From the NCBI GenBank assembly GCA_943736015.1, contig OX031069.1, positions 19,163,235-19,227,234 of the forward strand: a stretch of 64,000 nucleotides of DNA. Reading direction: 5' to 3'. The notes under the pieces were generated by a model. The model saw only the letters and a program-made list of their open reading frames with translations. It searched no databases and had not been told where the DNA came from. This DNA comes from Tridacna crocea. Taxonomy: Eukaryota > Mollusca > Bivalvia > Cardiida > Cardiidae. Made by a program: the position numbers and the translations under genes. The first letter of the stretch is position 1, and the number at the start of each line of letters is the position of its first letter. Of the stretch, positions 52,671 to 61,000 are shown piece after piece.

Positions 52671-53404
52671 TATGAATCATACACTAACACCCAACTCAGT
52701 GAGCTATCAATGATATATATACCTGACATACACTGTCAGTATCATTTGAACAAACAAAACATCTGTAGGTTATGAAATAACTGTTTTCAAACAGTCACCT
52801 CATTGCATTTAACAAGATATAACAATACTGTAAGGAATGTGAATTCCTTTTGTACAGTAATGTGCTTTCAAAGAATACGGAATAATAGCATATCACATTA
52901 AAGGTAATGTGGTGTGATATTGTCAAGGTCATGAAGAAGTTTATTAAAGAATGTTTGATAAAGATGAGACTGAAAGCGTTCAAAAGACACAGGTACATGT
53001 ATTGACAATGCAGAAATCTAGCTCTTTATTTAAACTTATTTTGAAGTAGATGTACTTATTAGAACTGTGTAAACAAGACCAATTTTGTAAATACAAGAGC
53101 CAAGAACATTATGATCACCTATTGTGACTCTGTGGCTACTTATTTTGAACTGAAATAAATTGGACAGCTGCAGAAAATACCAACAAGATAGGTTTATAAT
53201 GTAGATAGTGATATTTTATCTTGATAATCCTAAATTCCCTGTTTGAATTTTTCCCTGCCAACTATTAAGACACAAGTCACAATATTATTGTTTCAAGTAC
53301 ACTTTTTAATGAAAACAAAAGCTCTATAGCAGTAAAGATTAGTACAGGTTGTTCTGCAAATGAACTGAAAGTGTCATACAGGCACAGAAAAGTCTTACAT
53401 ATAT
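52671..53404. other. No gene recognised; possible distal integrin 3' region
   Basis: AT-rich, no long frame; contains the distal candidate poly(A) signal. Confidence 0.45.
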
Positions 53405-53560
53405 TTTGATTCACAAAAACTCGAAAAATGTTGTTTGTGACTACATGAAAAATGATATCCAACCGTTAATTTGCAGATATACTTTGATTCACAAAAACTC
53501 GAAAGATGTTGTTTGTGACTACATGAACAAGGATATCCAACCGTTAATTTGCAGATACAT
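53405..53560. repeat. Two 78 bp tandem units downstream of integrin beta
   Basis: Units 53405-53482 and 53483-53560 differ at only a few positions. The second unit's junction is exact. Lies within 1.5 kb downstream of the integrin stop, possibly in its 3' UTR if the distal poly(A) signal is used. Confidence 0.85.
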
Positions 53561-53650
53561 ACAAAAGAACAAATCTATGCCTCTAAAACAGTTCCAAAAT
53601 TCATAGAATAATAAGAACTTTGAAACATACAGATGAGTAATTCTCAAACA

Positions 53651-53768
53651 GCAGTTTGTATCACTGAAAAATATTTGCACTGAAGTTTTGTAACATTCAT
53701 TTAAAGTCAGCAGTTTGTATCACTGAAAAATATTTGCACTGAAGTTTTGTAACATTCATTTAAAGTCA
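53651..53768. repeat. Two identical 59 bp tandem units
   Basis: 53651-53709 and 53710-53768 read the same base for base (GCAGTTTGTATC...TTTAAAGTCA). Identity suggests a very recent duplication; an assembly artefact is possible. It lies about 90 bp from the 78 bp pair but is unrelated in sequence. Confidence 0.88.
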
Positions 53769-54013
53769 GATGTACTATGAAGAAACCAGAGAAAGTACAA
53801 TACAAAAGAAGAAAGGTTTTCATGCAGATTTCAATGCAATTTCCATAGACTTTAGATAACAAATGGGAGTCATTTACGAGGCATGAAAATTTACAAACAA
53901 GTCCTTATAGGAATTCACCTTCAACTACAAAGAGTAAGATACCAGTCACTGTAGTGAGAGGAAAATAATCAACATGTGCTTCAAATCCATTAGCCTTTCC
54001 AACACATTGTATC

Positions 54014-54495
54014 ATTAACCCTTTACCCCATAAGGCATTTCTATGGTATCTCTAATTGACCCTAAATAACAGCAAGGATGAAGCTGTTTCTTATGTGTAT
54101 AATTATGACACCTTTTGATTTGTTTGTTTGTTTGAATGGTGTTTTACGCCGCTTTCAACATTATTTCAGTCATATCACGGCGACAGTTCACATATTCATG
54201 TTTCCTGGGTTTCATCACCAGTACTAGGCTAGGCTCTGAATTGTCTTGCCCAATGACACTCCTGTGAAAAAAACCTAGTGGAACTAGTGAGGCTCGAACC
54301 CGGGACCTCCTGATCACGAGTCCTGCACTCCACCACTGAGCCACACAGGACCCTGACACCTTTTGACAGCATAGAAAACATTGTGGCAAAAGGTGAAATT
54401 GCTCGTCATGAACAATTTCACCTTTTGCCACAATGTTTTCCAAAGGCTCCTACAAGCAATGCATAAAAATGAGTATCTATGGAGTAAAGGGTTAA
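54014..54495 (+). mobile_element. Subfamily B element split by a SINE
   Basis: TTAA at 54014-54017 and 54492-54495. 54014-54117 and 54353-54495 join to CCTTTTGACAGCATAGAAAAC. Core GAAATTGCTCGTCATGAACA... Confidence 0.88.
54118..54352 (-). mobile_element. SINE with 13 bp target duplication
   Basis: TGACACCTTTTGA stands on both sides (ending 54118; starting 54354). Minus strand: TGTGTGGCTCAGTGGTGGAG head, GGTCCCGGGTTCGAGCC B box, a body with CAGAGCCTAGCC..., and a tail ...AAACACCATTCAAACAAACA. The best preserved SINE in the window. Confidence 0.9.
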
Positions 54496-54561
54496 AGAAG
54501 AATTTTTAATCTATGATTCAGAATTGCTGAAGATTTCTTGTAAGACAATAATTCCTACCGT

Positions 54562-54567
54562 TTTATT
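54562..54567 (-). terminator. Candidate poly(A) signal of the integrin beta gene
   Basis: Minus-strand AATAAA about 380 bp after the stop codon. A second AATAAA lies at 53030-53025. I cannot tell which is used; the farther one would place an inserted SINE and two tandem duplications in the 3' UTR. Confidence 0.35.
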
Positions 54568-54946
54568 TCTATGGTGTTATGGCTATTTTCAACATTATTA
54601 CAGCCATACTGTGCCAATATAAACAGCTTCCATGCTTTCCTGATGTTGCTTTCACAAGTAGCGCTTTGGATTTATATCAGTTACCCTCTGATTTCACATA
54701 GGTGAATAATACAGAAACCCCAAAGAAGAAATGTTACTGGTCTCATTTGGAGAGTGCACAGAGAAGTTTATGTCAAAAATCATCAAGTAGATATTTAGAA
54801 AATAGAACAGAGTCACAAAGATAAGTAAATATTCAGATACAAGAAGATTTAAAAAGATTTAGCTTTTTCTGAGAAAAGAAGAGAATCAAATGCATGATTA
54901 TCATTTTGTGTTTGCATGATGCATGTTCCATTTGAAACTACCTTAC

Positions 54947-55021
54947 TTATTTCTTTTCATCCACATTAAATGCAGGATTGACAAAATGTGATGTAGCTGC
55001 ATGGTAAAGTGGGTTACCATC
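54947..55021 (-). CDS. ITGB: Integrin beta last exon: NPLY...NPAF tail and stop
   Basis: Acceptor CATTTTAG directly before GAT GGT; 24 codons and TAA at 54949-54947. Encodes [18 protein letters not shown] then NVDEKK. The first motif is the canonical NPxY (PTB/talin site); the second is NPxF, which cannot be tyrosine-phosphorylated, as also seen in human beta2 and beta7. The exon lies 2.4 kb from the previous one and has no Met-initiated frame, so it is easily missed. Spacing of the two motifs (about 11 residues) is as in other beta tails. Confidence 0.9.
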   Translation of the reverse strand, partial: DGNPLYHAATSHFVNPAFNVDEKK

Positions 55022-58000
55022 CTAAAATGTGTCACATAGTTAACAAACATTAGAAACATCTATAACCTTCATATAGTATCTCCTGTAGACAAATTTTATA
55101 TCCAGCTGTCCTTTGAAAACACTGTTGTAATTACGACTATAAATGCTGGCAATAATGGTCCCCTTTCCATGATGTATCAACAAGTACTTTTTCAAACCTT
55201 TGATAATTATCCATCTTTTACACGGGTGTTTTTACTATCATCTGCTTTAATGTCCTTTCACGTGAAGGAGATTAAAATTATGCACTGGGTTGGACATTCC
55301 AAGGAATATGAAAACAAAAAACCCATATAATATGAAAAATAATATGAGCGATCAAAATTTCACTCCAAAATGGAATGATTAATTCACATTTCTACGTAGA
55401 CCAATGAACTACGAGGTCTTTGAGTTAATACTTTTAACATATTCTGATTTATGTATAATCAGTGCCAATAATCATAGGATTCAAATAAATATTTCAGAGA
55501 CATACAGTGATTTGCATATTTCTCAGTTCCTAAAGATCTTATACTCTCAAACAACATCAAACTTAAATAGAACAGTAAGAAATTGTACCAACAGAAATAA
55601 AGCTGATTTATATCTACAAAACTCATAACGCCTCATATGGGAAAAAATCTAGTATCTTCAGTCTTATAATTCTCTACTTTAAACAGCTCAAGAAAATCCC
55701 CTTTCACCATTTCCCAGACAAGAACTGGTTTTTACGTGTCTGCATTTAAAGTCTTTTGAAAACACTGTGGGAAAAGGAGAAATTGCTCGTAACGAGCAAT
55801 TTCTCCTTTTCCCACAGTGTTTTCTACCCTTTTTGAGAACTTTCTGCCATTTTCTCCAAATCTAAAATTGTCGTCTGCAAACTCTTTTGGTTTGGAAGAG
55901 TCGAAAATTTGTCATTTGGGAAAGGGTTAACTCTTTACCAAATGACAAAATTTTAAAATGGTCAAAATTGAAAGCACTTGCAGAAGACAAAATTAAAGTA
56001 ACTCAAAAATTGGAATTTGTTTTCAGCAGGGTTGATAACATTGTGAGAATAGGAGAAAATGCTGGCTACAAGCACTTTCTCCTTTTCGTACAATGTTTTA
56101 AAAGGGCTTCTGTCTCAGGGTCGTAAAAACTTGGGATTGTTTGGTAGAAGGTTAACTAATGTGATACAATTTTCAAGATTTATAAATTTATTTCAGTGAA
56201 AATCTAATCAGTTATCAGGTTTTAGAAATGTTTTGCTCTTTTAAAAGTCCATACAAAATAATGACAATAGAATTTAAATGATTTTATCATCAACATCAAA
56301 AAGCCTTAGATATTTTACTAGCTCAAAGTAAGTCCACTAATATCTTCAGAGGGAAAAAAAAAACGTTATATCAGAGCTCCAGATAAAAGGGAGTGATGGT
56401 ATTCCAAATCTTTTATATCTCTTTCAAACTCTATGTTGTGGGTACTCATTAGAATCGTCTCGATGAGATGATTCTAATGAGTACCCACAACATAGGGTTT
56501 AATGGAGTATAATTAATATTTTCAATTTTGAAATCAAAATCACTCCCTCTATCTGGAGCTCTGTAATATGCAATACAATACACAAAGATCTACCATTTCT
56601 TTTCAGTATTTTCAGTGATGATATAGCTTAGGGAAAAACAAGGAATATTTCTCAATACTCATTTAGCTCTTTTTGGGCCAAATATATGTACCAAAAAATT
56701 TTACTTAATACAGTGTCTTAACCCATTACAACACAATCCCTACTTTTGACAACCCTGTGAAAGAAGGCTTTGGAAAATATTCTGGGAAAAGGAAAAAATG
56801 CTAGTAACCATCATTTTCTCCTTTTCCCACAATGTTCTCTACTCTTCACAAAACAAATTCCAAATTTTCACTTACTTTTATTTTGATGTCTGCAAATGCT
56901 TTTGATTTGGACAAGCCTAAAATATTGTCATTTGGTAATAAGTTAAACACTGCACTTTCCTCTTCTTTAGCAAGAACACATCCAATTGATAGGCGAGCGC
57001 AACACTATTCTAAGTGCCTGTACAATGTACAGGCACTTAAAATAGTGTTGCACTCACCTATCAAAATAATACCTGACAGTATGGATCCATGACCAGCACA
57101 TTCTCTGTCATCTGACCTTGGCTCAAGATTCTGACTCTTTACCAAATGACAAAATTACAGATTGGTCCAAATTGAAAGCATTTGCAGACGACAAAACTAA
57201 TGTGACTGAAAAATTGAAATTTGGTTTGAGAAGGGTAGAAAACATTGTGGGAGAAGAAGACTGGTTACCTGCAATTTCTCCTTTTTCCACAATGTTTTCA
57301 AGAGGCTTCTTTCTGTACTTCTACCAAAACTGCATTCCAAACACCAACATCCCTGAATTCCTGTGCCCTATGGGTCTTTAAAAGTCGGGATTGTGTAGTA
57401 AAGAGTTTATAAAATCAACAGTTGCATTTAATCAAACAAAACAGAAAAAAACTTACAGTGTCCCATTTGGCATTCCGTGTTTCCTTCTCAAATTTGGCAA
57501 ACTCTCTGCGATCATGTATAGTAGTGAACAGTTTCCAGATGAGCAAAAAGATAAGACCAATCAGTACTATGCCTCCGATAGTTCCCAAGACAATAGCCAG
57601 GATGTTCACCGACTCTGGACACACTGTAACATAACAGTCAATATATCATCAGAAGTGACTAGTTTGCTAGCTTCAATACTGCGAAAACTCGAGCATTTTG
57701 CTCGTCCCCTTGGGTCCTCGAATTATCGAAGTTTTACTGTATAGTCATTTTAGGTGTTTTGATACCATAGAAACAGCCATTTTGCAGAATATGTAACATG
57801 GCAACATACCTTTTTCTTTTTATTTTTGAGTTTGCCATTGAATTTTACCCAACTTATGAAAGAATAAGAAAATTCTATGAAAGGATTAAATTTTCACAAA
57901 ACTGTAGAAAACGCCTTTAAAATATCTATATTGTCAATATGACTGTCTGGCAGTTACCCAGAACTTAAGAAAAACTAATGTACCACAGGTTTAAACAAAA

Positions 58001-61000
58001 TACAAAATAATTTTTATTGAAAAAAGGTAAATTTACATGCACTTGTTGCACATCAGTCAGTTTTGTCTAATAACACACCATACATTCATACACACCTTAC
58101 ATTGCTGGTAATTTGGTTTGGCAAACCTTTCATGCATTTCAGTCCGACTGTCAGGTAAAATTTTCCAGTCACTCGCCAAGCCTGGTAATCACATGTGTTT
58201 AGTAAAATCTTCATATCCACATGGCTCAAAAATTGAAAATTGTTTTGCGAAGGTTAGAAAACATTGTGGGAACAGGAGAAAATGCTGGTTACCAGCATTT
58301 TCTCCTTTTCCTACAATGTTTTCAAAAGGCTTCTTTCTCAGAGTCATTAAAAGTCTCCTTCACACTCAGACAAAGACTTCATCAACCAATGTTAATCTAA
58401 TTCAAAGAGTAATATTACACATGCGATTGGCTGAGACAGCCCGTCTCAGCCAATCAAATGGCTAGCCTTAGATATTAAATTGGAAGTGAAATCTTAGGAT
58501 CTTGATTATAAAATACATACCTTTAGTCTGTTGTACTTCAACTTCTACTTTGTTGTTTTTAACATATTTATATGTGAAGAAATATCGACAATCATCCTCC
58601 TCGTCATTGAACTGACACAAGTTGAGATCTTCTCTCCCTGCAAGGAATGATTAAAAGTATTTAACTTATTACCAAACGACAAAAATTTAGGTTTGTCCAG
58701 ATCAAAAGCATTTGCAGGCAACAAAAAACTGGGACTGAAAATTTGAAATTTGTTTTGTGAAGGGTTGAAAACTTTGTGGGAAAAGGAGAAAATGCTGGTT
58801 ACCAGCATTTTCTCCTTACCCACAATGTTTTCTAATGGCTTCTTCCTCAGGGTCGTCAAAAGAAGGGGTTGAGTGGTGATGGGTTAAACACGTTAACATA
58901 CAATCCTGAGTCAAAAGACGCTAAGAAGACTTTTGACCATCATGGGAATAGGAGAAAATGCTAGTAACCAGCATTTTCTCCTTTTCCCACAATGTTTTCT
59001 ACCTTATCAAAGACAGAAATCATCATTTGTACCACATTTAATTTGTCTGTAAATGCTTTCAATTTGTTTGAGAACAAAATTTTGTTTGGAAAAGAGTTAA
59101 AGTGCAGAATAAATTACATGTGATAGCATATTTCCATCTGATACTAAAATTTCAAGTTCTGTGGATTTTTGAAATCCTTTTTTCAGGAAAATGTTACGCT
59201 CATTGTAGGGAGCAGATCTAAAATCAAGCTGCAGGGTCTGTGCAGTCCGATCTTTTTCTGTACTGTACTGTACTCAAGAAACCACTCGGGGCTTATAAAA
59301 TATCAGAGATGTCTGGCATTTTCTCTACTTATTCAGGGTAATACTTCGGTCTTTGCTGTAACAAATGGAAGTGTTTCGTTTGTCCACGAGATAGCCTGTG
59401 CAACAAATAAAATGCAAATGCTTTGAATATGGACCAGTCTAGAATTGTGTCGTTGATTTAACCATTTACCATGCAATGACAACTTAATGCCTCTGAGGAA
59501 GAAACCTTTTGAAAACATTGTGGGAAAAGGAGAAAATGCTGGTAACCAGCATTTTCTCCTTTTTCCACAACGGTTTCTAGCCTATCAAAGCAAAATTGCG
59601 CCATTTGAGCCACTTTGAAATTGTTGTCTGCAAATGCTTTCAATTTGAATAGGTCTAAATTTTTGCTGTGTGGTAATGGGTTAATATATGAAAAAGAGGA
59701 AAAAAAAAAAACTTTCAACTTACTTTTCACCTCCTCTTCATCAATGGAAAGCACTGTCTTTACATGTATACACTTTTCATCACACTCTTCTTTTGTATAA
59801 AGTCCTGTCTGGAAGCCGACACATAAGGCACAATTCTTGTTCTCTGTGCATTTTCCTGGACAAGTCTGGAAATAAAATATCACTTTGTTTTAGGAACTTG
59901 ATCAGTCACTAATCTAAATACATGAGTACTTGCTCACTCTTTTGAGTAACCGAAAGGATACTTTGTCTTTGGTCAGAATTTTTTCAAATGTAAGTCATCA
60001 TTGAGAAGTTATCACACCTATTAAAATAAATACAGTGCACTCCGGATACAGCGAGATCGCGGGGACAAGAAGTATTATCTCGTTGTAACCGGGTCTCGTT
60101 ATAACCAAATCGGAAATCAAACATCGTAAAGATACGTAAGGATACAGACTTTCATACTGTTTACTTTCGTTTACACCGGAAGTAGCTAATTACCTTCTTT
60201 CTGAAGAGTATACAAAGACAGATAACACTGTCAATTTACTGTACAATGTATTATATGTATTTACGAGATATTTACATGAATGTTAGCATTTTAAAAATTA
60301 AATATGCATTTATCTGAAGAATGCTGTTATGTTAGATAGCCTTTTTCGTTTTTGATTTTATCCTCCAGTAATTGTTCAATACTCGCTAAGTTTGAAAATG
60401 TGCTCTGATCAATGTCCGACTCGCACTCAAAGAACCGGCGTAAAGTTTTCATTTCATCCATCAGAACTGGTCAGTCATAAGCTACATGTATAAACTGCTA
60501 AAAAAATGTGTGATAACATTTAATCACCTACGGATCAATTTAGCCCGTGGCGCAAACATATCCAAAACGCGACAATAGTTTAATGTTAGAAAGTTAATCC
60601 GATAATTATTCGATAATTGCCTTGCATGGTGACAAACTAATGCAGATGACGTATTTTATCAATAGACCTCGTTGTAAGGTGGGAAATTTACGTTGGGGGC
60701 CTTGACTATTTTTACGTTGTAGCCGATATCTCACCGTAACCGATCTCGTTCTACGCGATATAAGATAAAAGAAAAAAAGAAGGGATTCTGCCGGGACTCA
60801 GCAAGATTTACGTTATAAGCGGTATCTCGTTGAAACCGATCTCGTAATATGTGGAGCGGACTGTATTTATATGTAAACCTATTTTGCAATGAGGAAGCTT
60901 GAACAATCAAAACCGAAAGGTCCAATTATGGCTTTTTTATCATGAATACTCAATCACAAATATTGGTAATCAATATTGGGATATCCGATCAAGTACTCAA

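Noticed and set aside
57391-57744. 117-codon plus-strand frame
   Set aside because: Antisense of the integrin transmembrane exon and its flanks.
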